Assembly (NCBI GenBank): GCA_947044405.1 | Contig: CAMRHE010000028.1 | Location: 8,578,001-8,642,000 of the forward strand | From: Leptodactylus fallax | Taxonomy: Eukaryota > Chordata > Amphibia > Anura > Leptodactylidae | Direction of reading: 5' to 3' | Length of the DNA: 64,000 nucleotides | In this document: positions 1 through 10,768 of the stretch, piece after piece | Numbering within the stretch: position 1 is the stretch's first letter | How the letters are laid out: every line of letters begins with the position of its first letter | Position numbers and translations under genes: made by a program | Notes under the pieces: model-generated | The model's database searches: none | What the model was told of the DNA's origin: nothing | Seen by the model: only the letters and a program-made list of their open reading frames with translations

Positions 1-24
1 TCTAATATTTGTTTTAAGTTCTAT

Positions 25-119
25 AAATGTGGTTAAATGAAAGTTTCAAAATGTTGCATTCTTGTTTTCTTTACATTTTACACAGTGTCCCGACTTTTTT
101 GGAATTGGTGTTGTACTCT
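25..119 (+). mobile_element. Terminal fragment of a DNA transposon
   Basis: The stretch around 77-119 (cacagtgtcccgacttttt, then a ggaattggtgttgta-like end) resembles the terminal sequence of a DNA transposon common in fish and frog genomes, recognised from memory. Only one end is visible and the rest lies left of the window or has been lost. I cannot assign the superfamily. Confidence 0.45.
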
Positions 120-1618
120 AACCAACACCAGAAAACTAATGTGAGTTATACCAGAGATGAATCAGTTCCTGAGCAGCATAGATTTCATGATTTATGGATA
201 AGGGATGGACCCCACTCAATAGCAAAGTGAACCAAACTATAGACAACATATGATCCAAATAAATACACATGACAGAATTTTTGGGTGTCAAATGACCACA
301 GCTTTATTTAAAACCACATGACTAGAACAATCAAAACAAGAGACAGCACCCTTCTAAAGTTATGTCCCCCTTCGCTTAGTACTTTGGTGGGTTAATTTCT
401 GGTGCAAAGGGCTTCTTGTGAGGTGCCTGAATTATGAAGAAGCTGTAATCTCTTTTAATTCAGGCGCATTTTGTGCTGGGAAGGATTCGATTAAGACTGG
501 CATAGAAAACACCAGGCTTGATAAATCTCCCCAAATGTCTCATGTATGGAGAGGAAGTCATATTCTCTTCATTTCTATGACAGCCTTGTCCCATAGAAAG
601 GCTGTGTAGAGAGTCAAATTGCTGGTCACATGACACAGCTGAGGACCTCAAGGAAGTGGATAACTTGCAAACATACCCACTTTTAAGAAAATTACCTTCA
701 CTACAACTTAAACCTTTTTTAACAGGCCAGAGAATTATAATGCTTGTGGGAGTGTTCCTTTAGGATTCCAGTAGTGAAATCAGCAAAGTGTCAACTATTC
801 CTTGAAGAAGACTTATCCTTGCAGTCAGATTGCATGTGCTCCTGTTGGGAGAAGGAATACTGGAATGCAAGAAAGAATGCAAGAGGAGGAGGGGAGTGCA
901 TATAAGAACTACTGAACTAATTGGTGTCTAGCAAGTTAAAGGCTGTGTTTAATTTTCTTCAGGGTAAAAGAGGTCAAGATTGGAATGAAGTCAATGAAAA
1001 GTAAAAGAAGATGAAGTCTCAAAGGAAAAGAGGGCCACAAAAAAGCTCTAATATGAAGAGGTCATGGAGTATCTCACAGAAAGGATGTGACCTTTACCTC
1101 CTATACCATCGGTGAGGTCAGGTACAGCTTCCCTTCCTGTGAGGATGAGGTTAAAAGAGGACCATCTATCAAATGTCTTAGCTTTTAAAAAAAAAGACAC
1201 AAAAAAAAGGAATGTGGTAAAATAAATGACTGCACTTAATTGTAGAGATGGGGGAGGACCCCAAGATTACAGTAATGTCAGAAGATTACTTCTAAGAAAA
1301 AGCAAAAGCAAAAGTTATTGTAGTTATTCATCTGCCCCGGTTTAGTTTTCCAAGAGAATTCAAAAAGACTTTTGACCATAGGACAACCAAATACAAAACA
1401 TGATCTACTAAGTGCTGTAAATTATCTGGTTTCTTAGCCAGACCATATCATTGTAAATCATTCGACCCTGGAGGCTCCCACCCTACTAGCAATGAGACCA
1501 AGCTACTGTATTCATTGCAGTAAATCAAGCAGCAATGTCAGTCTTGAAGGACTTTCCTCAGATTACCAAGGAGTAAAGTTTATTGTGTATCTTTAGTCTA
1601 AGTCAAATTCGTTACTTA
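120..1618. other. Non-coding stretch with no gene seen
   Basis: About 1.5 kb of AT-rich sequence without a convincing reading frame. The 16-base phrase ttgataaatctcccca near 519-534 recurs near 32191-32206, so part of 410-620 is probably a degenerate dispersed repeat. Purine-rich stretches occur at 840-1110. No other structure is supported. Confidence 0.5.
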
Positions 1619-2550
<932 letters not shown>

Positions 2551-3240
2551 TACATAACCTGTAATCAAAAAATCTTTCTTATATTTCAGTTGAGATCTCC
2601 CAACTCCCTTTTCTTGGTTAAACCCTTCCCAACATCTGTTGTACAGGTCTTTAAAGATTGGCAGCCACTCTGCTACAGAATAAAATGATAAAGTGGCAAA
2701 TGTAAAAATAATAAAGTTGTGGGGTTTGGAAGCCGGGGAGTCAAAAATGAAAATTAAAAATCAAAAAATGCCTGGGGAGGGAAGGGTTAAGCAATCATAT
2801 AAACTAAATAAAAATCATTTTTAATTCTTGAAATATGATTGGATTACAAAAAATTGCTGAATTTTATGGTCTCGCTCATCAAAATCCAAGAAAACATTGT
2901 AAAAAATACTGTTGAGTGCTTTTTGATACACCGTGTACAAGTTTATTTGGTAAGCTACCATTTGCCATATTGATATCAGTGACAGTCTTGTTAGATTTGA
3001 TGTTTTAGAAAAATCTACTTGAGAAAATTTTTGGAAAATAGAAACTACAGGACATATTATATATTCATTAGCACCCGGTAGGGGTATCATATCATATTAC
3101 ATAATGAAAGTAAATGTTTTTGTTTTCTAATTCTTATAAAATATATACTGTGTCTATCACTTATATGAAGTGTGTTTTTATGTTTTTATATATTTTTATA
3201 CATTTTTATTTATGATATATTGGCTGGCAAAGAAAATGCT
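2551..3240. other. AT-rich unannotated sequence
   Basis: No gene is seen. The region 2815-3190 is strongly AT-rich. The short open frames here show no recognisable motif or coding character. Confidence 0.4.
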
Positions 3241-3245
3241 ATAAT

Positions 3246-3505
3246 CTAGGAAAGGGATCATCAACCTCCAGCCAGATGCTGAGATCAGGGCTATATCTGT
3301 GGGGGCCGGATCATCACTTCCAGGACTCCTCCTCCAAAGGGCAAAGGTCACACCAAATATTGATGACATTTGCATTTCTCTTTTCTTCATTCACTTCATT
3401 TTGTTCATTGACAAAATAATCTATTAACCCTTCTATTTCTGAAAGCATTCTCATTGTGCAGCATTTTTCCCACACATGCTTAAAACTTTTGTTCACAGTT
3501 TAGTA
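3246..3505 (-). mobile_element. Rearranged Tc1-like end fragment (head-to-head pieces)
   Basis: The minus strand from about 3500 down to 3345 matches the left part of the Tc1-like fragment at 24168-24500 (shared phrases include aatatttggtgtgacctttg and atttctgaaag). At about 3340 the orientation flips: 3275-3340 reads on the plus strand as gagatcagggctatatctgt..., a downstream part of the same family. The two pieces are therefore joined head to head. There is no coding capacity. Confidence 0.6.
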
Positions 3506-3978
3506 TAAGGCTAATAAAGGTTATTGTCCACTTGGTGAATAAGAGCTAATGAATATATTACCTTCCAGGGGCCATATCTTTTGAATGGGTAGACCGATTT
3601 GAAAAATAAAAAATTGATCAGGGCACAGCGGCAGTCAGATATGTATCTCATGTAGCATTTTGTATTTGGTGTCTTTAAATAAAGATGGAACTTTAAAGGA
3701 AAGTATTGCCAGGAAATGGCCTATTGTTTAAATTATGTTTTTATGTTAAACTAACTTTTTAAAATAATATTTGGTGATGTTTTTAATATTCCATGTTATT
3801 ATTTATAGTTAAACAAATCCTAATAATTTCACAATTCCAACTCTTACCACTAAGCCTACAATAGACTGTGACTTCCTGTTTCCTGGAGATGGACAATGGT
3901 CTGGAACAAACCCTATTGACTTCTATGGGAGAGTTTTCTGGGCCTGCTCTGTGACCTGTGCAGAGAGGGGAGTAGATA
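3506..3978. other. Unannotated AT-rich spacer
   Basis: No gene or complete element seen. A short phrase near 3565-3610 (ggggccatatcttttgaatg) may belong to an unidentified repeat. Confidence 0.35.
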
Positions 3979-5594
3979 CAGTGGCATGCAAAAGTTTGGG
4001 CACCCCTGGTCAAAATGACTGTTATTGTGAACAGTTAAGCAAGTTGAAGATGAAATGATCTTTAAAAGTCATGAAGTTAAAGATTAAGCACACTTGTCTA
4101 TAATTTTAAGCAATATCAGTGTATTATTATGTTTGAGTACAATTTTAGAGTGAAAAGGGGAAAGGAGTACCTTGCAAAAGTTTGGGAACCCTTGTAGATT
4201 TGTGTGCTCAGATAACTTGAGCAAGGTCTCAGACCTTCATTAGCCAGTTAGGGTTATGGCTTGTTCACTATCATGGTTAGGAAAAGCCAAGTGATGCAAA
4301 TTTTACAGCTTTATAAATACCCAGCCTCCTCTAACCTTGTGCCAAAAACAGCAGTCATGGGTTCTTCTAAGCAGCTGCCTAGCACTCTGAAAATGGTGGA
4401 GGCCCACAAAGCAGGAGAAGGCTATAAGAAGGTAACAAAGCGTTTTGAAGTTGCCCTTTCCTCAGTTCCAAATGTAATTAAGAAATGGCAGTTAACAGGA
4501 ACAGTGGAGGTCAAGATAAGATCTGGAAGACCAAGAAAAAGTTCAGAGACAGCTGCTCGTAGGATTGCTGGAGTGGCAAATCAGATCCCCGCTTGACTGC
4601 AAAAGACTTTCAGGAAGATTTAGCAGACTCTGGAGTTGTGGTACATTGTACTACTGTTCAGTGATACCTGCACAAATATGGCCTTCATGGAAGAGTCATC
4701 AGAAGAAAACCTCTCCTGCGTCCTCACCATCAAATTCACCGTCACAAGTTTGCAAAAGAACATCTAAACAAGCCTGATGCATTTTGGAAGCAAGTCCTGT
4801 GGACCAATGAGGTTAAAATAGAACTCTTTGGTCAAAATGATCAAAGGTATGTTTGGAGAAAAAAGGGCACAAAATTTCCGGAGAAGAACATCTCTCCAAC
4901 CATTAAGCATGGGGGTGGATCAATCATGCTTTGGGGTTGTGTTGCAGCCAATGGCACGGGGAACATTTCACGGGTACAGGGAAGAATGGATTCAATGAAA
5001 TTTCAGTAAATTCTTGAAGCAAACATAACACCATCTGTAAAAAAGCTGAAAATGAATAGAGGATGGCTTCTACAAATGGATAATGATCCTAAACACGCAT
5101 CAAAATCCACCATAGACTACCCAAAAAGGCACAAGCTGAAAGTTTTACCAGGGCCCTCATAGTCCCCTGATCTGTACATCATTGAAAATCTGTGGCTAGA
5201 CCTCAAAAGAGCAGTGCATGCAAGAAGACCCAGAAATCTCACAGAACTGGAAGACTTTTCCATGGAAGAATGGATGAAAATCCCTCAAACAAGAATTGAA
5301 AGACTCTTGGCTGGCTACAAAAAGTGTTTACAAGCTGCGATACTTGCCAAAGGGGGTGCTACTAGGTCCTAACCATACAGGGTGCCCAAACTTTTGCATC
5401 GGGTCATTTTCATTTTTTGTTATTTTGAAAATGTAAAATATGAAAATATATATATTTTTTCCCCAAAAAATAAATTCGGAATGTGGTCATCTTTAATGTT
5501 ATGTTTTTTGAAGATCATTTTATCCTCAACTCGCTTAACTGTTCACAATAACAGTCATTTTGACCAGGGGTGTCCAAACTTTTGCATGCCACTG
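3979..5594 (+). mobile_element. Full-length decayed Tc1-like transposon (DD34E)
   Basis: A 1616-bp element with TA duplications at 3977-3978 and 5595-5596. The terminal inverted repeats begin cagtggcatgcaaaagttt and extend past the accompanying gacttttattgtgaa-type inner segment (ggtcaaaatgactgttattg on the left, its complement on the right). Size and architecture match intact Tc1 elements, but the transposase is a pseudogene. The next Tc1 element starts only 55 bp downstream. Confidence 0.92.
4357..5372 (+). pseudogene. Tc1 transposase pseudogene (DD34E)
   Basis: This would cut and paste its own element in the nucleus by a DDE mechanism. The probable start is the ATG at 4357 (MGSSKQLPS...). 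The N-terminal helix-turn-helix DNA-binding region and a GRPRK linker motif are visible up to about 4560. The frame breaks near 4580; the second half continues in another frame with VLWTNE (the usual first aspartate appears as N), GGGSIMLWGC, DNDPKH and IIENLW. From the first aspartate of DNDPKH to the glutamate there are 34 residues, so DD34E. In-frame stops lie at 5007-5009 (TAA) and 5160-5162 (TAG). The frameshift, two stops and altered first catalytic residue make it dead. Confidence 0.88.
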
Positions 5595-6630
5595 TAAGAT
5601 GTGACATCACCTATTGTGACTGGTGGGTTCTGTGTCTTATCTACATATACAGTCATGGTCAAAAGTTTTGAGAATGATACAAATATTAATTTTTACAAAG
5701 TCTACTGCTTCAGTTTTTCTAATGGCAATTTGCATATACTCCAGAATGTTATAAAGAGTGATCAGCTTAACAGCAATTACTTGCAAAGTCAATATTTGCC
5801 TAGAAAATGAACTTTATCCCCCAAAACACATTTCAACATCATTGCAGCCCTGCCTTAAAAGGACCACCTAACATCGTTTCAGTGATTGCTCCATTAACAC
5901 AGGTGTGGGTGTTGATGAGGACAGGGCTGGAGATCAATCTGTCATGATTAAGTAAGAATGACACCACTGGACACTTTAAAAGGAGGCTGGTGCTTGCCAT
6001 CATTGTTTCTCTTCTGTTAACCATGGTTATCTCTAAAGAAACACGTGCAGTCATCATTGCACTGCACAAAAATGGCCTAACTGGGAAGAGTATTGCAGCT
6101 AGAAAGATTGCACCTCAGTCAACAATCTATCGCATCATCAAGAACTTCAAGGAGAGAGGTTCCATTGGTGCCAAAAAGGCTCCAGGGCGCCCAAGAAAGA
6201 CCAGCAAGCGGCAGGACCGTCTCTTAAAAGTGTTTCAGCTGCGGGATCGGGCTACCAGCAGTGCAGAGCTTGCTGAGGAATGGCAGCAGGCAGGTGTGAG
6301 TGCATCTGCACGCACTGTGAGGCGGAGACTCTTGGAGCAAGGCCTGGTCTCAAGGAGGGCAGCAAAGAAGCCACTTCTCTCCAGAAAAAACATCAGGGAC
6401 AGACTGATATTCTGCAAAAGGTACAGGGAGTGGACTGCTGAGGACTGGGATAAAGTCATTTTCTCTGATGAATCCCCTTTTCGAATTGTTTGGAACATCT
6501 GGAAAACAGCTTATTCGGAGAAGAAGAGGTGAGCGCTACCACCAGTCTTGTCTCATGCCAACTGTAAAGCATCCTGAAACCATTCATGTGTGGGGTTGCT
6601 TCTCAGCCAAGGGAATCGGCTCTCTCACAG

Positions 6631-7607
6631 TGTAAGAGACAGCCAATGTTGTCCTAAGCTTCATTTGTCTGTATAAACTATTAATGTTGAATGTATTTCT
6701 GTGATTCTGTTCCTTTAAGACAGCAGCCATTGTAATTGTGATATGATGCTGGAGTGAGACCCCCCCCCCCTTTTATGTCAGCCTGCCTGTTCTGAAGACA
6801 GAGTGTGAGCAGAGGAGCAGGAAGTGACGAGACAGAGAGCAGCAGCCATCTTGGCAAGTGTTGTATTGAACTGGTGTGGAGATTTTTCTGTACAGCTAAG
6901 CTGTATCTTGGTCCAGAGACAAACAGAGTGTAAAGAGACAACAGGACTAGTGAGTCCACGTGAAAGGAACTGTGCTCAGTGGCTGATCAGTGAGACTGAC
7001 ATTGTGACTGTGTATATGGATACCACAGATAGAGACTCGCAGTGCTGTTGACGTACTGGACAGCACCTGCTAAATCCCGGCTTACATCCCAGCTCAGTGT
7101 ATGGATTCGGCAGGACTGTCAGTGTGCTGAGTGGAATCTGCTGTTGGATTACATTGCATTCATTGGGTTTCCCTGTTAAAGAGGACTTCATTTCTCCTGA
7201 GATCCTGATAACAGTGAGGAGAGGACGCTTCACTATAAAAGAAAGGAGACGACTTTGGGCCCCACCGCGCGCTTCTACGGACTGTAAGCGGTCCACCTGG
7301 ACCACTGGGGAAAAGGGGGTGCACCCAAATGTGATGTCAGGGTCAGTTAGGGATAGTTTTGAGTATATTGTTCATTCAGTGTCCATACTGCAGAAGTGGA
7401 CAGAGTAAAAGTAGAAACCATTGCAGAATTTGCCTTGAAATTGTTCATGCTATATTGTATATTTTGCTTGTCTTTATCCCTGTCATTTTACCTTTAACTA
7501 GCCTTTATTAACTTATAGTAAATATATATTTTTTTTTCTTGAACTACCGTGTGTGCGTTCATTTCTGGTTGCGGAGTCCAAACCACCTGCCTTGCTCTCG
7601 GTTCACA
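6631..7607 (+). repeat. 5' LTR of the gypsy element
   Basis: Starts TGTAAG and ends TTCACA. It carries a long C run at 6760-6770 and a TATA-like tataaaag at 7234-7241, which probably positions transcription start in the LTR. The 3' LTR differs at the C run (one extra C), two adjacent bases near 7198-7199, one base near 7245 and the T run near 7530. No obvious AATAAA signal is seen. Confidence 0.95.
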
Positions 7608-7610
7608 AAT

Positions 7611-7628
7611 TGGCGTAGTCGGCAGGAT
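7611..7628 (+). promoter_or_regulatory. Primer binding site, complementary to tRNA-Ser
   Basis: Three bases after the LTR, tggcgtagtcggcaggat is 18 bases long. From memory of vertebrate tRNA-Ser (AGA/TGA type), it is exactly complementary to its 3' end plus CCA. It would prime minus-strand reverse transcription. The Drosophila gypsy-type elements 297 and 17.6 also use tRNA-Ser. Confidence 0.85.
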
Positions 7629-7640
7629 CCGCTTACCAGA

Positions 7641-8666
7641 ATGGACGGTGACGCACCCGTTCGGGAGAATGGTGCTAGAGGAAGAATGCCAGCAGGGGCT
7701 ATAATGAGTCAGTTAGCTAAATTTGATGGCAATAATATGTCAGTGAGTATGTGGGTGGAACAGATACGAATGATACAGCGAATGTACCAGACCGCACCAG
7801 AAGTACTAGTAGAGCTACCAATATTGACATTACAAGGGGATGCTAAGACCACGGTGATAATGAGGCCATTTGAACAAAGGCAGACATTTGAGCAAGTAGT
7901 CCAGATTCTAGAAACCATCTATGGAGAAACTGCATTGCTGGGGTCTCTGCAGGCTCGGTTCTTCCAGAGGGTACAACAGGAGAATGAAAGCCTTCCCCAA
8001 TATGCAAATTCCCTACAAGAACTGCTCCGAGATATTCAAAGGAAGGAAAGAGAGGGCTCGCCATCCTTCTGTAACCCTGATCGGACTCTCCGTGACCAGT
8101 TTGTCCTGGGGATACGTGACGGCAGTTTAACTGTGACTATGCAGGATTTTATACGACGAGAGACTGATGCTAAATTCCATGATGTACAGGTAGAGGCCAT
8201 CTCCAGTGCCAATAGTATGGTCCCGAAGCCCCAGACCGCAGTTGGAGTTACTTTGTCACAGGGGGCTAGTTCTGGCTCAGAGACAGTAGAAAAAGGGACG
8301 GTTAAAGAAATTCTCACAGTAATGCAGAAACTGCAAGAACAAATGGAACACTTGTACACTCGTTGTGATGAGCAGTCTATGAAAATTGCAGACTTCCAGA
8401 AGACTGGAGATGAAAGGGTGAGCCATCCACACCCAGCAAGTCAGAATCACCCACCACCCCGCTGGAGGGGTGAGGATAGGACCTACCGAAGGGGTCCAAA
8501 TCATTTAGTGCAGTGCTCAGGAGAAATCGAAGGGGCTTACCGAAGGGGCCCAAACAGATGGCCAGAACGACGGGAGATACGCTGCTGGGAGTGTGGACGG
8601 ATGGGCCACGTTGCTGCTAGATGTCCAGAGCAGCGACAAACTTATGAGAGACCGCCGTTAAACTGA
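7641..8666 (+). CDS. gag: Gag (capsid/nucleocapsid) of the gypsy element
   Basis: This 341-residue protein would form the cytoplasmic particle and package element RNA. The start chosen is ATG 7641, 13 bases after the primer site, with A at -3 and G at +4; an upstream in-frame ATG at 7539 lies inside the LTR. Residues about 40-200 have the charged, helical look of retrotransposon capsid. Residues 290-310 are basic and rich in Arg, Pro and Gly. A single CCHC zinc knuckle sits at residues 315-328 (CWECGRMGHVAARC), typical for nucleocapsid. The frame is fully open and ends at TGA 8664-8666, immediately after a slippery heptamer, so Pol is probably made by -1 frameshifting. Confidence 0.93.
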   Translation: MDGDAPVRENGARGRMPAGAIMSQLAKFDGNNMSVSMWVEQIRMIQRMYQTAPEVLVELPILTLQGDAKTTVIMRPFEQRQTFEQVVQILETIYGETALLGSLQARFFQRVQQENESLPQYANSLQELLRDIQRKEREGSPSFCNPDRTLRDQFVLGIRDGSLTVTMQDFIRRETDAKFHDVQVEAISSANSMVPKPQTAVGVTLSQGASSGSETVEKGTVKEILTVMQKLQEQMEHLYTRCDEQSMKIADFQKTGDERVSHPHPASQNHPPPRWRGEDRTYRRGPNHLVQCSGEIEGAYRRGPNRWPERREIRCWECGRMGHVAARCPEQRQTYERPPLN

Positions 8667-8704
8667 AGTCCCCTGCTGCTGTAGGGCGTGTAGTAGGGGA
8701 AACT
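8657..8704 (+). promoter_or_regulatory. Probable -1 ribosomal frameshift signal between gag and pol
   Basis: The heptamer GTTAAAC (8657-8663) lies in the phase G TTA AAC relative to gag, directly before the gag stop TGA. The pol frame is gag -1 and is open from 8648. Downstream, AGTCCCCT (8667-8674) can pair with AGGGGA (8695-8700) and CT (8703-8704) around a two-base bulge, leaving a 20-base loop that could form a pseudoknot. The core stem starts 5 bases after the heptamer. Heptamer, overlapping frames and stem make a coherent signal; function is inferred. Confidence 0.8.
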
Positions 8705-10768
8705 GACAAGGAGACTATGTGGGGAGAATGCCCTGATGATGACCTGATCGCTGCAAGTCCTGTCATACAGTTGGAAATGGAGGGTATTCCGGTTACCGGG
8801 ATGATTGACACGGGTTCCCAAGTAACGACCTTGAGTAGAGACTGTTATGAACGGTACTTCCGGCAACATGTGAAATATGATCCCCATACATTCGTACGAG
8901 TGGTCGCAGCTAACCAGTTACCAGTTCCGGTCGTGGGAGTGGCCTGGATGAATGTCCGGGTATGTGGCCAAGATCTAGGTAGGAAAGGCATTGTGGTGGT
9001 ACAGGAGTCACATGAAGTAAAGGTCCCTGTCATTTTGGGGATGAATATGTTAAAAGAATTAGATCAGATCCTCTTTGAAAAGAAAGGTCACGGTTATTGG
9101 AAAGAAACCACCACCCATCGGCCTACTCAAACAGCTTTCCAGCGGCTGATCCGGACATGTGGCTTACAGAAAAGTTCAGATGCACAGCGTCCTCTGGCTC
9201 GAATTTCAGTTCCTTTGCATACAAAAGTTACACTGCCACCCAGTCGGGAGACAATAGTGTCCATGCCCATAGGCACCTGTCGGAAACTAGAGGGCATAGC
9301 TGTGTTGGTAGAACCACTGCAGGCAGCCGAAGGAGGTGTTGATCCGCTAGTGGCCCGTTCCTTGGCAATAGTTCGCAATGGAAGAGTACCACTTCGATGT
9401 GTAAACACTGAGGACCAGAGTGTGGACCTGACCCCAGGGAGGCTGCTGGCTAACATCTATGTGACTCCGGAGGAAGTAAGGAAAGTAACTCCAATGCAGC
9501 TGAAGCCGACTGAAAGGGATGAGTGGACCGTAACTGTGTCCATGGGAGAAGATGAGGAACCCACCTCTGAATGGAATGGCTGTGCAATTCGAGAACAGAT
9601 GAAGATGGATGTAAGTTCATGTTCTCTGGAATGGGTGCAGAAGGTAGATGAGCTGTTGTGGGAGAACCGAGCCACCTTTGCACGGTATGCTGAAGATTTT
9701 GGATGTACCACAGGGATCTACCATGAGATTCCCACAGGAGACACCCCTCCAATTAGAGAGCGCTACCGACAAATTCCTCCACAGTTGTATCAGGAAGTGA
9801 AAGAACTGTTAGCTAAGATGCTACAGGGTGGGATCATCCAAGAAAGCCAGAGTCCCTGGGCGGCTCCTGTGGTGTTAGTAAGAAAAAAAGATGGGTCCAT
9901 CCGATTTTGCGTAGACTATCGGAAGTTAAACGCTTGCACCGTACTAGATTCCTACCCCTTGCCACGGATTGAGGAGTCCCTCTCAGCGCTAGGGAGAGCC
10001 CGGTACTTCTCCTCACTAGATCTGGCTAGTGGGTATTGGCAGGTGCCGATGGCCACAAAAGACAAGGAGAAGACGGCATTCATCTTGCCCATGGGACTAT
10101 ACGAATTTAACCGGATGCCCTTCGGGTTGACAAATGCACCCGGAACGTTTCAGCGGTTGATGGAGAAATGTCTCGGTGACTTCAACTTTGAGTTCACTCT
10201 CATCTACTTGGATGACATTATAGTGTATTCTGCGACCTTTGAAGACCATCTCCACCAGTTGGGGCAAGTATTTCGAAGATTGCGGGAACATGGGCTCAAA
10301 TTGAAACCCAGTAAATGTCGGTTGTTCCAATCTGAAATTGATTACTTGGGTCACCGCGTATCAGGAGAAGGGGTGAGACCATCAAGAGACAAGATAGCGG
10401 CTGTTCAAGATTGGCCGATACCGACTACCCTGCGAGAAGTGAGGGCGTTCCTTGGAGTAGCCGGTTACTATCGACGGTTTATTAAGGATTTCGCCAAGGT
10501 AGCAGCACCACTTAATGCTCTCCTACGAGGCACATCCGGTGGTCCAAAGAACCGGTCCGTGAAGTGGGGACCTGAACAGGAACAAGCCTTCCAGGCATTG
10601 ACGGATGCACTGACAACAGCCCCAATCTTGGCATATGCTGATTACCACTTGCCGTTCCAGCTATATACAGATGCAAGCCTGTATGGTCTTGGAGCAGTGC
10701 TTTCCCAGCTTCAGGATGGCCAGGGAGAGGGTCATAGCGTACGGCAGCCGGTCTTTGAGAGATTCTGA
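8660..10768 (+). CDS. pol: Pol part 1: protease, reverse transcriptase, start of RNase H
   Basis: After frameshifting this frame yields aspartic protease (Asp-Thr-Gly with its Asp at 8807), which cleaves the polyprotein, then a linker, then reverse transcriptase from about 9700 to 10330. RT motifs include FCVDYRKLN, SSLDLASGYWQ with the first catalytic Asp, MPFGLTNAPGTFQ and YLDD at 10205-10216. The connection and start of RNase H follow, with YTDASLYGLGAVL near 10664. The frame then runs into a premature TGA at 10766-10768 because one extra G lies in the run at 10723-10725. The rest of RNase H and the integrase lie in the next frame. The first ATG of this frame is at 8717, but independent initiation is less likely than frameshifting. 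Confidence 0.92.
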   Translation, partial: KLKSPAAVGRVVGETDKETMWGECPDDDLIAASPVIQLEMEGIPVTGMIDTGSQVTTLSRDCYERYFRQHVKYDPHTFVRVVAANQLPVPVVGVAWMNVRVCGQDLGRKGIVVVQESHEVKVPVILGMNMLKELDQILFEKKGHGYWKETTTHRPTQTAFQRLIRTCGLQKSSDAQRPLARISVPLHTKVTLPPSRETIVSMPIGTCRKLEGIAVLVEPLQAAEGGVDPLVARSLAIVRNGRVPLRCVNTEDQSVDLTPGRLLANIYVTPEEVRKVTPMQLKPTERDEWTVTVSMGEDEEPTSEWNGCAIREQMKMDVSSCSLEWVQKVDELLWENRATFARYAEDFGCTTGIYHEIPTGDTPPIRERYRQIPPQLYQEVKELLAKMLQGGIIQESQSPWAAPVVLVRKKDGSIRFCVDYRKLNACTVLDSYPLPRIEESLSALGRARYFSSLDLASGYWQVPMATKDKEKTAFILPMGLYEFNRMPFGLTNAPGTFQRLMEKCLGDFNFEFTLIYLDDIIVYSATFEDHLHQLGQVFRRLREHGLKLKPSKCRLFQSEIDYLGHRVSGEGVRPSRDKIAAVQDWPIPTTLREVRAFLGVAGYYRRFIKDFAKVAAPLNALLRGTSGGPKNRSVKWGPEQEQAFQALTDALTTAPILAYADYHLPFQLYTDASLYGLGAVLSQLQDGQGEGHSVRQPVFERF

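Noticed and set aside
6824..7305. Open frames repeated at 6824-7305 and 13015-13514
   Set aside because: They lie in the two LTRs; duplication reflects LTR identity, not paralogous genes.
8717..8719. Independent start of pol at ATG 8717
   Set aside because: The upstream overlap with gag and the in-phase slippery heptamer make frameshifting the simpler explanation.
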